This document shows, piece after piece, positions 18,377-29,458 of a stretch of DNA of 64,000 nt. The notes beneath the pieces were generated by a model. The model made no database searches. It saw only the letters and a program-made list of their open reading frames with translations, and was not told the DNA's origin. The first letter of the stretch is position 1; each line of letters opens with the position of its first letter. The DNA comes from Lewinellaceae bacterium (GTDB lineage Bacteria > Bacteroidota > Bacteroidia > Chitinophagales > Saprospiraceae), in contig JADJWX010000014.1 of NCBI GenBank assembly GCA_016716135.1, positions 1-64,000 of the forward strand, written 5' to 3'. A program made the position numbers and the translations under genes.

Positions 18377-19776
18377 GAGACTGTTCATTAAAGTGTGTCT
18401 GCGTAACTTAACGCATTATGGCAAAGAAAAAAAAGAAAGAGACACTTGAGGACTTAATCCCGGATGCTAATCTACGAGATCGCATGGTAGAGCACTTGTA
18501 TTCAAAAAAGCCGCTGCTGAGTGAAGGTAGTGTTTTTAGTGAGCTACTCCAATCGATGGTGAACAAGATGTTGGATGGCGAAGCTACGGATTTTCTGGAT
18601 GAAGAACGCGCTTCGGGGCAGGAGAACAAGCGCAACGGCTACACGTCGAAACAGGTCTTATCCGCTGCGGGGCCGTTGTCGATCCGGACACCACGGGATC
18701 GCAATGGGGACTTTGAGCCAGAGTTGGTAGAAAAGGGTCAGCGGGAGTTGTCCAGTGGAGTAGATGAGCAAATCATCGCCTTGTACGCCCAGGGCAATTC
18801 AGTAGAGGATGTACGTCGGTTGTTAGCCAAGTTATACGGCATATCGGTTTCAGCGGGCAAGATTTCCGCCATTACGGACAAAGTGCTACCGGAGATACAA
18901 GCCTGGCGAAGTCGTCGTTTGCGCTCGCTGTACGCGATCGTCTATTTGGATGCGGTGCATTTTAAAGTGCGCTACGAGGGGCAATATACAAGCCGGGCAT
19001 TCTACACGGTGTATGGGATAGATGCGGAGGGTCAGCGCGACTTGTTGGGTCTGTATATCAATGAAAATGAGGGTGCTAGCCGCTGGGGCCTGGTTTTGGA
19101 GGATTTAAAAGATCGGGGCGTGGAGGATGTTTTGGTCTTCTGTACGGATGATTTATCCGGCTTTAGTGAAGCCATCTCGGAGGTTTACCCCCTGGCTATT
19201 ATCCAGAAGTGTATCGTGCATAAAGTGCGTAGTTCGACCCGCTTTGTAGACGATAAGGAGGTCAAATCCGTACGCCGGGATTTACGCACCGTCTACACGG
19301 CGCCGTCCAGAGAAGCAGCCCAAACTGCGCTGGAGGCTTTTGCAGTAACTTGGGGTGGAAAATATGATCGGCTGGTCGACAGTTGGAAAGCAGACTGGGA
19401 AGAGTTAATGGCCTTTATGGATTACCCCAAAGAAATGCGTCGAATGATCTACACAACCAATCCTGTCGAGGCATTACATCGCATCATTCGAAAACTCATT
19501 AAAGGCAAAGCGGCTTGGGTCTCCGATACTGCGCTGATTAAGCAAATCTATCTTTGCCTGGTGCACAACGAAAAGTCCTGGAAAAGGAATGCTTTGGGAT
19601 GGAAATCCATTCAAAGAGACTTGATTCAAAAATATGGAGAACGGTATTCCAGGCACCTGATAGAAAAATAAATGAGCGTGCTTCGCGCCGCTTTCCGGCC
19701 TACGGCCTCCAAGCGGCGCGAAGCACCAAGAGTGAAATTAATTTTTAACCTCAGACACACTTCATTGAACTATCCC
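18377..19776 (+). mobile_element. Complete IS256-family insertion sequence
   Basis: 1400-bp element with imperfect terminal inverted repeats of about 25 bp: the left end begins GAGACTGTTCATTAAAGTGT and the right end, read inward, GGGATAGTTCAATGAAGTGT; both continue GTCTG (about 21 of 25 matching). It is flanked by an 8-bp direct repeat ATCTCAAA (18369-18376 and 19777-19784), the length expected for IS256. It sits between the membrane operon and the methyltransferase promoter without breaking a visible gene. Confidence 0.92.
18418..19671 (+). CDS. IS256-family transposase
   Basis: 417 residues, full length for the family. DDE residues are visible as YLDAVHF (D178), FCTDDLSGF (D244 or D245) and NPVEALHRIIRK (E351). 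The N-terminus is lysine-rich and followed by the usual KRNGYTSKQVL and IRTPRDRNGDFEP blocks. No frameshift. It catalyses excision and insertion of the flanking element. Confidence 0.95.
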   Translation: MAKKKKKETLEDLIPDANLRDRMVEHLYSKKPLLSEGSVFSELLQSMVNKMLDGEATDFLDEERASGQENKRNGYTSKQVLSAAGPLSIRTPRDRNGDFEPELVEKGQRELSSGVDEQIIALYAQGNSVEDVRRLLAKLYGISVSAGKISAITDKVLPEIQAWRSRRLRSLYAIVYLDAVHFKVRYEGQYTSRAFYTVYGIDAEGQRDLLGLYINENEGASRWGLVLEDLKDRGVEDVLVFCTDDLSGFSEAISEVYPLAIIQKCIVHKVRSSTRFVDDKEVKSVRRDLRTVYTAPSREAAQTALEAFAVTWGGKYDRLVDSWKADWEELMAFMDYPKEMRRMIYTTNPVEALHRIIRKLIKGKAAWVSDTALIKQIYLCLVHNEKSWKRNALGWKSIQRDLIQKYGERYSRHLIEK

Positions 19777-19789
19777 ATCTCAAATTCTC

Positions 19790-19823
19790 TTGCAAAATAA
19801 TGATGTAATCCCCATATTTGCAA
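19790..19823 (+). promoter_or_regulatory. Promoter-like inverted-repeat element of the methyltransferase gene
   Basis: TTGCAAA at 19790, 19 bases of spacer, then CCCCATATTTGCAAC with the ATG immediately after. The same layout, TTGCAAAT ... CCCCATATTTGCAAC, occurs at 23176-23210 before the helicase gene. The outer parts form an inverted repeat (TTGCAAA(T)/ATTTGCAA), and they also fit a Bacteroidota promoter (TTG around -33, TATTTG around -7). If so, the methyltransferase message is nearly leaderless. Both genes may share an operator. Confidence 0.5.
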
Positions 19824-19824
19824 C

Positions 19825-20863
19825 ATGAAACCCCGCCCCCAAACCTTCAAAAACCAAATCCAAACCGCCTTCCAAGCCGGCAAAAAACTAACCATCACTC
19901 AACTCCGAAAACTAGCCCAAGCATCCGGCATAAAAACCAACAACGAAAAATACCTCTGGGAACTAACCGAACTAGCCTGGGTCAACTGGTACCGACAACT
20001 CGTCCAAACCCACATCTTCGAGCAAAGACAAAACCAAAGCCTTCGAGGCCGTAGTCGACTTCTACCAGCGCGTCCAACCCACCTACACCGGACTCGACAG
20101 CCACAAAAAAGTATTCCAGCAATACAGCACCAGCGCGCCCATTGCCTGGCTGGCCGGCTGGTTCACGTACGAGCGCGACACGAAAAGCGTGTTCGAGCCC
20201 TCTGCCGGCAATGGCCTGCTGACCATCTTCTACCCCGAGGAAATGACCGCGGTCAACGAGATCGACCCGGTGCGCTATGCCAATCTGAACACCCAGGACT
20301 TCCGGGCGATACACCAGTTTGATGCCTCGCAACCTTTCCCGGAGCAGTTCCACCGTGCTTTCGATGCCGTGCTCACCAATCCGCCCTTCGGCCGCTTGGC
20401 CGAGGTCAACCGCGATTACGGGTATCCCTTCAAGGCGCTCGATCATGTCATGGTCGCCCACGCGCTGGAGTGTATGCGCGATGCCGGCCGCGCCGCCATC
20501 ATCATCGGCGGCCACACGGAAATCAACGCCGGCGGACAAATCGCCAGCCACCGGCAGTTTTTCAACTGGCTGTACCGGCACTACCGGGTGGTGGCCATGA
20601 TCAACATCGACGCCGGAAAACTCTACCACAAACAAGGCACTGACTTCCCGCTCCGGCTGATCCTGGTCGCCGGACGCAAGGCAGAGCCCTTCGGCGCGGC
20701 GCCCACGATAAAAACAAACCCGCAACTGGCCGGCATCGTCCACAGCTTCGAGGACTTGTTCGACCTGGTGCAAGTCGCCAGAACCCAAGCCCAGGTACGT
20801 GATGAAACCCTGACCGAAAAACTCAACCGGGAACTCCAAAAAGTAAAAATCGAACTCTTATGA
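19825..20863 (+). CDS. N6-adenine DNA methyltransferase (one frameshift)
   Basis: About 345 residues after joining frames near 20022 (KDKTKAFEAVVDFYQRVQPT). The SAM-binding motif I is FEPSAGNGLLTIFYP, and the catalytic motif IV is VLTNPPFGR, both typical of N6-adenine methyltransferases encoded on plasmids and integrative elements. The N-terminal 65 residues are helical and basic. The gene is GC-rich like the helicase that follows; methyltransferases of this type are often found next to strawberry-notch helicases in mobile elements. Overlaps the next gene by ATGA. Probably protects the element's DNA or marks it. Confidence 0.8.
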
Positions 20864-21354
20864 TCTTCCAACACGCCAAAATCCACCGCGACTACCAGCT
20901 CAAATGCCTCTGTGTCGCCTGCTACGAACGCGAAATTCTCAATTACGAGGATCATGTGTTCGCCATCTCCTGCTGTATTGCCAACCTGATCCAGGACGCC
21001 CGCGACCGGGGTGTGGCCGTAGAGCAAATCCTCTGGGAGTACCTGGGCACGGAGCCGGAACCCGGTCTCACACCCGCCCAACTTTTCGACACAGCCATTG
21101 CGGCCTCCGACGCCTGGTCACACGTGGCCGGCCATTTGCGCGAAGCCTGGCAAGGGGTTACGAAAAAAGAAATGCAGGAGCACTACCGGCTTAGCCTGAA
21201 AGCGGGGCTTGAAAATTTGCCGGAAACGGAGGGGTTGCCGTTTGGGGATGCGGAATTTGATTGTATGAGTTTTGAGGAATGGGTGGAGCGGTTGAGTGAG
21301 GTGGTGGAGATGGGAATGACTCCTTTCAACGCTTGGCCACACGTCTCTGTTTAA
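20860..21354 (+). CDS. Hypothetical protein coupled to the methyltransferase
   Basis: 164 residues, acidic, helical, cytosolic. The ATG overlaps the methyltransferase stop, so the two are translated together. Features: CLCVACYEREILNYEDHVFA near the start and an acidic tail (FGDAEFDCMSFEEWVERLSE). No known domain. Probably an accessory factor of the mobile element. It converges with the minus-strand secreted-protein gene, with a 4-base overlap of stops. Confidence 0.6.
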   Translation: MIFQHAKIHRDYQLKCLCVACYEREILNYEDHVFAISCCIANLIQDARDRGVAVEQILWEYLGTEPEPGLTPAQLFDTAIAASDAWSHVAGHLREAWQGVTKKEMQEHYRLSLKAGLENLPETEGLPFGDAEFDCMSFEEWVERLSEVVEMGMTPFNAWPHVSV

Positions 21355-22390
21355 CGGACTTGAATATTTCGAAATTCAACATTATACCAACCAACATTAC
21401 CACTACCACCACTTACATCCAACAAGGCAATCTTCCCTAGTTTGGTTTTTATTCCAGAAAATATCAACCGGACCTTAACTGGAACTCCCTCTGTCACTTT
21501 TTTATCTACACGAGTACCGTTTGACAAATCAGCGATTGTTATATTACTACAATAATATTCAAAGCCCGAATTGGCATCAACAATTCTTGTAGCTCCATCT
21601 CCACCAAAAATTACTAATATATCATCTTTATTTTCGCTTTTTACTTCTAAATAACATTCAATTTCATGTCCAGTTTGCTTACAATTTGTAAGCTTATACA
21701 CCATGAAATTCTTTCTAGCAGTTTGCTCAAGAAATGGAAGTATTGTAGTTTCATTAGGAGACTTGTTCGGCTCAGTGCCACTTCCAGTTGATCCAGTATT
21801 GCAATCAAGCTTTATATCTTTTGAAATAACATTATGCCTTGGGATATCTACAGTCACTTTTACTTTACAATCGCCTTTTTTGGCTTCAATTGAAAGGCTA
21901 TTAACTGTATATCCACTGTTAATGCTAATTTCAACTGAATAGTTACCTCCTTTATCAGTTAATACCGTCTGGATAATATTCGCTGCTTTAACTTCGACGA
22001 AACTCCCTCTAAATCTCTACCGTCCTTATCAGTCACTTCACCTGTGACTAATATCTTATCCTTACTTGTTGGAATGGCGGTTAATGGTATTCTGAAAGTA
22101 TTAGACCTGACATCCGAACTAATATTTTGCTCCTGCTCATATAATTGGTATCCATCCTTGGTTACTATGAAATCAATAGCGCCTACAGGCACATTATCGA
22201 ATGTTACTTTTCCATCACTACCTGTTGATTTAGTCGCCCACCCTGCTTGCCTGATTGATACCTGGGCACCACTAATATTCTTGTTTGTTGTAAAGTCACT
22301 TACGATAAATGCAACTGGTACATATTCCTGACCTAATGATTTACTGACGACTCCAAACAGAGCGATTGTGAGAATTAGTACGTTTTTCAT
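21351..22390 (-). CDS. Secreted carboxypeptidase-regulatory-like protein, copy 1 (one frameshift)
   Basis: Signal peptide (MKNVLILTIALFGVVSKSLG), then a first carboxypeptidase regulatory-like beta domain (SGAQVSIRQAGWATKSTGSD, GKVTFDNVPVG), a second such domain beginning DKILVTGEVTDKDGRDLEG, and a C-terminal beta domain ending VEFRNIQVR. The second domain is broken near 22000 and continues in the other frame (NSLSIEAKKGDCKVKVTVDI). About 345 residues in all. Two close relatives lie at 30837-31840 and 32052-33038. The start overlaps the stop of its membrane-anchored partner (ATGA). Likely periplasmic or surface-exposed; role unknown. Confidence 0.7.
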
Positions 22391-22956
22391 TTTAATTCAA
22401 TTTTCAAGGATTTTTGTGAAATGCTTTGTGATGCTGAATAAGTTTTTTGGTTATGAATTATGGTAAATTCTAAAGATTTTAAGGAGTATTCATTCGTCTT
22501 GTATTCCACCTGATAAGCCATTCGAAAACTCCCAAATTCATCAGCATATTTGGGTCCATCTGACGTTAGGCAATTATCACAAACTATTTTCGCATTCAAA
22601 GCAGGTTTGCCATTCGTATCTAAAATACTTCCGGTCATAAATGATTGATGAATCTGAGTATCGCCAGTATTCTCACTATTAGACGTCCTGGATGCTTCAG
22701 GATTTTGATTTTTCACCTTCGGTTTACTCGGAGTCTGAACAATGGTTTTGGTGTCCTTATTTTTGCTGGTAGATGTTTCCTCAGTGATATCTTGAGCCTT
22801 GGGTGGAGACAACTCAATATCTCCATATCTAAGGACCCAGTTATTATAAATTAGGTATCCTGAAAAGCATGCCGCCACTAAAAAAATGAACCAAACAAGG
22901 GCTTTGTTTTCTGAAAAAAAGTCAGCCCAGGTCTTCCCATTCGATTGGTTACTCAT
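22387..22956 (-). CDS. Membrane-anchored partner with C-terminal beta domain, copy 1
   Basis: 189 residues from the ATG at 22956 (MSNQSNGKTWADFFSENKAL); the frame is open further upstream but has no further coding character. One membrane helix (VWFIFLVAACFSGYLIYNNW), a charged, proline-rich linker of about 75 residues, then a small beta domain with a two-cysteine motif (AKIVCDNCLTSDG). The layout matches the protein at 33042-33569, whose domain has VYCPNCIVKKVKTD. Always followed directly by a secreted carboxypeptidase-regulatory-like protein, so the two probably act together across the membrane. Confidence 0.65.
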   Translation of the reverse strand: MSNQSNGKTWADFFSENKALVWFIFLVAACFSGYLIYNNWVLRYGDIELSPPKAQDITEETSTSKNKDTKTIVQTPSKPKVKNQNPEASRTSNSENTGDTQIHQSFMTGSILDTNGKPALNAKIVCDNCLTSDGPKYADEFGSFRMAYQVEYKTNEYSLKSLEFTIIHNQKTYSASQSISQKSLKIELK

Positions 22957-23175
22957 GTGTTTTCTTTTAGTAACGACCTCTGTTTTTATAAACCCCTTCC
23001 GGCTTGTTGTTACCAGGAAGGTGAGGCAATAATTATGCTGTTGCCTTGCAAATTTAATTCTACAATTCATATACCCACATAGTTTACTGGGCTTTTCTAG
23101 CCCTCTCAAAAATTCTTGCACACCCATTCTGTTTTTCAAGTCTCAACTCTAAAAAAAATAATTCCCCGCATTTCC

Positions 23176-23210
23176 TTGCAAATCCACCACCTAAAACCCC
23201 ATATTTGCAA
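23176..23210 (+). promoter_or_regulatory. Promoter-like inverted-repeat element of the helicase gene
   Basis: TTGCAAAT at 23176-23183 and ATTTGCAA at 23203-23210 form a perfect 8-bp inverted repeat around a 19-base spacer, followed by the helicase ATG 19 bases on. The block CCCCATATTTGCAAC is identical to that before the methyltransferase gene. It lies in the 272-base gap (22957-23228) between the divergent envelope module and the helicase; nothing else was seen in that gap. Confidence 0.5.
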
Positions 23211-23228
23211 CGAAAAGCCCCATAAAAC

Positions 23229-26200
23229 ATGACCCAAGCTCCCCAAGAATCCCTCTCCGCCTACCGCCCAATATCCCGAGCCACATCCCTCGAAGTCTCC
23301 CTACCAGGCAGCATGGCCTACCAAACCCGCCAAGCCCTACTGCGATTAAGACAAGAAATCGGCAGCCCAGACCTCTACGTCACCCAAAAACTCCACTACC
23401 CCCTTAAATCCAACGTTTTCGAGTTCTTTTCCGCCGAGCAAGTCGACGCCATCGCCCTGGCCATCTGGAACATCGAGCGCGGCGACGGCATGATTATCGA
23501 CGACCAAACCGGTATCGGCAAAGGCCGCATCGCCGCGGCCATCATCCGCTACGGCGCCAAAAACGGACTGCCCACCATCTTCATCACCGAAAAAGCCACG
23601 CTCTTTTCCGACCTCTACCGCGACCTGTACGACATCGGCAGCGTCGAGCTCGTGCCGCTCATCATCAACAGCGACAACAACGCCACCCTGCAAATCTCCC
23701 TGGACAGCGAAACCATCGTCAAAGTCCACGAGTGGCGGCGCGACCGCAACTACCTACCCAAAAGCATGGGCGAACTGCGCGAGCTGATCGCAGACAAAGA
23801 CGCCCTGCCCCCCGGCTACGATTTCGCCATGCTGACCTATTCGCAGTTGTCCTCCGACTGGGAGAGCCAGGTGAAGATGGAAAAGAAAAAAGCCAATTCG
23901 AGTCCCTCGGCGGCCAATTTCAAAACCGAATACATCGCCGCGCTGGCCCGCGGCGCCGTGGTGATTCTTGACGAAGCGCACAACGCCTCGGGCGGCGAAA
24001 GCACCACCGGCTATTTCATCCGCGAGCGGCTGCTGGCCAACGCCCAGGGCTGCTGCTACCTCTCGGCCACCTTCGCCAAGCGGCCCGACAACATGCCGGT
24101 GTACGCCAAAAAGACCGCGATCAGTCACGCCAATATCAAACCCACGGAACTGGAGGAAGTCTTTGCCCGCGGCGGCGTGGCCCTGCAGGAGATCGTGGCC
24201 GGCGAACTGGTCGCTTCCGGACAAATGTTGCGCCGCCAGCGCAGTTTCGAGGGCATCAAGGTCGAGTACAACTACCTGGAGGCCGATTACGCCGAACACC
24301 GGGAGATTTACAACACCGTCATCGGCCTGGTCAACGACATTATCGAATTCGAGCAGGAGGTCATCGAGCCCTACCTGGATGCCATCAGCAAGGCCCTGTC
24401 CAGCGGCGGCGAGAAGGCCGAAAAGCGCAAGGGTACCCAGCAGGGCGGCGTGTCCAACTCGCCGTTTTTCAACAAAACCCACAACCTCATCCGCCAACTG
24501 CTCTTCAGCATCAAGGCCCGGCAGGTGGCGCGCGAGGCCATCCGGCTGCTGCACGACAACAAAAAGGTCGTCATCGCCTTTGCCAACACCATGGCCTCGT
24601 TCATGGACGAGTTCGGCTACACCAACGGCGACGAGGTGGAAAATCTGGACTTCGCCAAGGTGCTCAACCGCTCGCTGGATAATGCCCTGAAATACACCGT
24701 GGTAGCCAGTTCGGGCGAAGCGACCCAGCACATCCTCTCCGAACAAGACCTCGATCCCGCCGGCGCGGCTATGCTCGAAAACCTCAAGGACAAAATCCGA
24801 ACCGCTACCGCCGGCATCAGCCTCTCGCCCATCGACACCCTGATCAACACCATCGAAAAGACCCGCAAACCGGCAAATGTGGGCGGAGCGGAGCAGGAGT
24901 TTTACCGGGTGCGCGAATGCACCGGTCGCTCGTTCCAGGTCCGGGACGAGGGCGGTATGTTGATCTACCGGAGTTTCAAAGCCAACGTCAAGCAGTTTTT
25001 TGCCGACTTCAATGCCGGCGACGCGGACGTGCTGCTCATCAACCAGAGCGCCAGCACCGGCGTGTCGGCCCATGCCAGCGCCAAATTCCGCGACCAACGC
25101 CAGCGAGCCATGATCATCCACCAGCCAGAACTCGACATCAATACCGAGGTGCAAAAACGCGGGCGCATCAACCGAACCGGCCAGGTGAATCTGCCGGAAT
25201 ACCTGTATGTGTCCTCGTCCATCCCGGCGGAAAAACGCATCCTGATGGTGCTCAAGCGCAAGTTGAAAAGTCTGGACGCCAACACCACCGGCAGCCAGAA
25301 ATCCAGCGACGCCCAACTCGAATCGCCCGATTTTTTCAATAAATACGGCGACCGGGTTGTGAAGGGTTTTCTCGCCGAAAACTACCCGATTGCTGCAGCC
25401 CTGCGCCTCGACGACGGCGATACCGAAAACAGCAACACCACGTACGCCCGCTCTGACCTGGCGGAAATGTTCAGCCGCCGCATCGCCCTGCTCACGGTGG
25501 AGGAGCAGGAGCGCGCCTACACGGAGGTGCTGGCCCGCTACAACGAGTATGTCGAAGACCTCAAGCAGCGCGGCGAGTACGACCTGGAGGTGGAGTACCT
25601 GCCCCTGGAAGCTGAAACGCAGGAGCAATTCCTGCTCGAAGAAGGTAGCGGGCGCCCGACGCCTTTTGGTCAGCCGGCCGTCCTAGAACAGGTGCTGGCC
25701 CGGGTGCTCAAACGCCCGATGAAATGGAGCGAGGTGGAGGCCGTGCTAGAAAAAACGCTGCAAGGCCAAACGCCGGAGCAGTTTCAGGAAAACTTCCGTG
25801 CGGAGTACGAGGCTGGCCGCAGTCAGGTTTGGGAAACCAAAGTCACAGAACGGGAAGTGAAGTTGAAAAAAGTCGAAGGCGAAATCCGCGAACTGGAAAC
25901 GCTACTGGCCTCCGGCAAATCCAAAGACCCCGAAAAACTGCAAAAGGGCCTGGAAAAAGCCCGCAAGATGCTGGAGGAATTGCAGGAAAAAATCGCCGCC
26001 GAAGAATCCAAATTCAAGGCTGAAACCAACAACGGCCTGCGCATCATTGAGTTTTTCAAAGTGGGCCGGCCTTTTCAGTTTAACAGCAGCCAGGCCGGCG
26101 CCAGTCGCGAACTCAGCGGCGTGGTTCTGGCGATCCAACGCGCTACAACCCGGCCAACGTCCGTATCAGCACGGCCATTTACGGTCCGGAGCGCTCCTGG

Positions 26201-26962
26201 ACGCTCAAATTCAACAGCCCGGAGGTGTTCGCGGCGATGGGCCTGGCCAGCTACCACCAAAAAGCGTTTTTGGATGAAATCCTGTACAATTGGAACCGCC
26301 ACGATAGCGCCGGCAACAAAAAGGAGGAGCAGTTTATCGCCACGGGCAATATGCTGCTGTCGGCCAAAAACGTGTTTCTGAAAAGTGCCGGCGGCAAATT
26401 GATCAAATACAGCACGGCCGATGGCGCAATCCGCTCCGGCATTCAGGTGCAAAAGGAGGTGGACAACCGGGGCCGCGAGGTAAAATCGGAGCCGAAAACC
26501 CGACTATCCGTGCGCTCTTTGGCCGATGAACTCCAACAAACCCGGCCGGGCTACAACCAGTACCGCTACGTCGAGGGCACGGCCCTGAACAATGCCATCG
26601 CCTTCGTTCGCACCCGGGAGGACATGTACCGGGTGACCATGCCGAAAACCACGGCCTTCAAACCCTACTACGGCGATAAGCAGCTGGCCGATCTGCTGTT
26701 CCAGGACAGCTACGACCGCAACCGCGGATTACCCAAGGCCTTCGTCGCGTATCCGCCCAACCTACTGGCCGGGCTAATCCATGCCGACGACCTGCCCGCC
26801 TTCCTGGGTATCCTGGCCGACAAGCACCAGATGACCTACCTGGCCGAGGCCCGGCAATTCGCGGGTTTCCTGCAAGTCGACCAGCCCATCCCCGACCGGG
26901 AGCCTTCCGAAACCGAACAGATGCTCCTTCTCCTCGAACAAGTTCAAATCGAAACCCTATAG
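23229..26962 (+). CDS. Strawberry-notch-type superfamily 2 helicase (one frameshift)
   Basis: About 1245 residues. Walker A is DDQTGIGKGRIAAAI (GIGKGR at 95-100), and Walker B is VVILDEAHNASG (DEAH at 248-251). The helicase C-terminal half has LLINQSASTGVSAHASAKF and EVQKRGRINRTGQV (arginine fingers), the order seen in SNO-type helicases of bacterial mobile elements. A coiled coil follows (about 880-950). The frame slips near 26131 and continues YNPANVRISTAIYGPERSWT to the end at 26962. Probably an ATP-driven DNA translocase for element maintenance, transfer or anti-host functions. Downstream genes are tightly spaced, so this is the head of an operon. Confidence 0.85.
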
Positions 26963-26969
26963 CCTAAAC

Positions 26970-29356
26970 ATGAACTACCAACTCCAAAACCTGACTCCGC
27001 CGCAAATCGCCCGGCTCGACGAAGTGCCCATAAGCCGGCAAGAACAAATCATCGACAAAACCGGCGAGCCGCTGCGCCTGGTGACCTCCTATTATTTGAT
27101 CAAAAATGCCTCGGCTGATTTTACGACGCCGCATGAAACTGCTGAGAATTTGGATGCGGTGATCTATACGCTGCTCGAAGGCAAAGGCTTCTTTTCCGGG
27201 ACTATGCAAACTGCAAAACCGGAACCAGCGCAGAAACCGGAAGTGCCGGTGCCGGCCGTTGTTGCTGAAAAACCAAAACGCGAAAAAGCCGCCACAGTCA
27301 AACCGCCGGCAGCGACCCAAGCGAAGAAAAGACCGTTTTCAATGGACAACTACCCGCTGGTAAAACGCTTCATGCCCCAGCACCAGCAGCGGGTGGTCAA
27401 GGGTTTTGCCGAAGAGCGGGAAGCGATTTTGGAGGATGTGGAAAAATGCTGTCCGGCATCCCCAAATCCCGCGCGCAATCGAAAACGGCCCTGATGGAGC
27501 AGACGGTGTATGCCCATTATTTCTACGGCCAAAGCGATTGGTTTATCCTGGAATACGACAAAAGCGAAGACCTGTTTTTTGGCTACACCATTTTGAACGG
27601 CGATAGTCAGATGGCTGAAGCCGGGTATGTTGGGCGGCAGGAAATCACGGAAAATGGGCGGGTGGAGTTGGATTTTTATTGGAAACCCATCTCCCTCGCC
27701 GAAGCATTGCACCGCACCGATCCTGAATACTTCGAAGCGCCAAAAGCCGAACCAGATAAACGCCTCCGCCTCGCCCAGGCCAAAGCCAAGGCGCAAGCCG
27801 CCCGCATCCGCATCCTAAAACTCAAATCCCAAAAAAGCCGCCTGAGCATGTATAAAACCGCCCAACTAACCGATACCCAACTGGCCAAACTCCAGCCCGA
27901 ATTGCGCCAGGAAATCCAGTCCCTGAAAGCCGACAGCGACAACTTCGACACTGAACTGTACGAGGTGTTTTCTGAAAATGACCGGGACTTGTTCGAACTC
28001 GCCCAAGGTGAACTGGCCAAATCCGAATCTGCCGCACCCGCTGCCGCTAAACCGGCTGCACCCGCCAAACGCGGCCCCAAGCCCCGGGAAAAACGCGCCA
28101 AGAAAAAAGCCGATCCTTATTCCGAAACCGTAAGCATCGACGGCAAAGATTACCTCGTCGGCGCCGGCCCGGACGGCACGGTGCAATATGGCCTAGACAA
28201 GCACGGCCAGCTCCTGCAAATCGGAGATAAGGTTACCGCCGAAATCAAAGGCCAAACTGTGACCGGGGTAATCGGCAGTCTCAAAGCCCGCAAAGGCGGT
28301 GGCCACCTGCTGCGGTACACCGACCCAAGCACCGGCAAAAAACGCAATCTGATGGTACAGCCATCGGCTATCGCCAAAGTTGATTCGGCGGAGCAGCCGG
28401 CGGGTACCATGCCCGTGGCCAAGTACAAAATACGCCTGCCCAAATCCCTGGTCAAAAAAGCCGAAATCGCCCGCCGCAGCGATTGCGACGAAGACGAAAC
28501 TATCCTGGTGACGCCCACCGAAAAGGTGGAAATCGCCGCGCCCACTATCGCCGATCCGGCCAAAGGCGATAAAATTCTCGCCCACCCCGACGGCACTCCG
28601 ATGACCGTCATCGAGGGTAGCGCCGTGGACCAGCATTTTGAAATCGAAGGCAAAGCCGCCATTGAAACCCAAAAAGACGGCACGGTCACTTTCGATACCG
28701 ACCCCAACGAATCGCCCGAAACCGCCGTAAAACCGCAAGCCGCTGACGACAGCACAAAATACCACGCCGTCAAAGCCCAAAAACCGACTTCCAAATGCGA
28801 GTTCACAAGCGAAAAAGCCAAATCGCCGGCCCTGATGACCTTCCTCGAAGGGATGCGCTTGCGCTGGCACGAGGGCGATTCTAAAGACAAGATCATCGGG
28901 GTGTATTACCTGAAGGCCGAGCACAAGGTCCTGCTCAAAGTCAAGGTGTACGATTGGCTGGATTTGTTTGCCGATATCCGGTACTACACCGTTTGCCCGG
29001 AAAGCGGGCGGCTGACCAAGGCCGAAAAACCGCATCGGGGCGCTTACCTGGTCCTGCTTGGACAAGAGGCCATGAAGGAATTTTACCGGCATCCCTTCGC
29101 GCAATCTTGCAAGCGGGTGAGCAAGGCGCTTTACGTCGAGTGCTACCGAAACGGCGCTTGCTCCACCGAAAAGCAAAAGCGGCTGTACCAGATTTTTGCT
29201 GGCAAATGTATGCGGCAGGAGCAGGCGCATAGCCGGGAGTACCTGAAATGGGCACATCAGCAGACAGCGAAACGCTGGGAAGGATATTCGGGAACTAAAT
29301 CGTACGCGCAAGTTTTTAAGGAAACTCTGGCGGAGATTCGCAATGGGAAACGCTAA
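26970..29356 (+). CDS. Multidomain DUF2958-like mobile-element protein (one frameshift)
   Basis: About 795 residues once the run of five A at 27442-27446 is read as six (EREAILEDVEKMLSGIPKS). N-terminal part: charged and proline/alanine-rich after residue 70. Residues about 175-245 (AHYFYGQSDWFILEYDKSED, then ELDFYWKPISLAEAL) resemble DUF2958, a plasmid and phage domain. Then come a helical region, an Ala/Pro/Lys linker, a small beta domain (IGDKVTAEIKGQTVTGVIGS), and a C-terminal domain that includes a KTSYAQ-like tail. Starts 7 bases after the helicase. Likely an accessory DNA-processing protein of the element. Confidence 0.65.
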
Positions 29357-29366
29357 CACTTACAAA

Positions 29367-29436
29367 GCGGGTAGCGCAGATGGTCAGCGTGCCAGACTCA
29401 TGATCTGGAGGTCGGAAGTTCGAGTCCTCCCCCGCA
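29367..29436 (+). tRNA. tRNA-Met(CAT)-like gene with shortened acceptor stem
   Basis: 70 bases: GCGGGT..., D arm AGCGCAGATGGTCAGCGTGC, anticodon arm CCAGA-CTCATGA-TCTGG with anticodon CAT, T loop TTCGAGT, and 3' end CCCGCA. The acceptor stem pairs only five bases (GCGGG/CCCGC) and the T stem has an A-C mismatch (GGAAG/CCTCC). It lies inside an operon of mobile-element genes, 10 bases after one stop and 22 before the next start. It is either an element-borne or decaying tRNA, or one with sequencing indels in its G and C runs. CCA is not encoded. Confidence 0.75.
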
Positions 29437-29458
29437 ACTTTTCCCCAAGAAACCGCCT

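Noticed and set aside
23754..25628. 624-residue open frame on the minus strand
   Set aside because: Antisense shadow of the GC-rich SNO helicase, whose frame carries Walker A, DEAH and RGRINRTGQ motifs.
28193..29359. 388-residue open frame on the minus strand
   Set aside because: Antisense of the DUF2958-like gene; Phe/Gly-rich repetitive composition without motifs.
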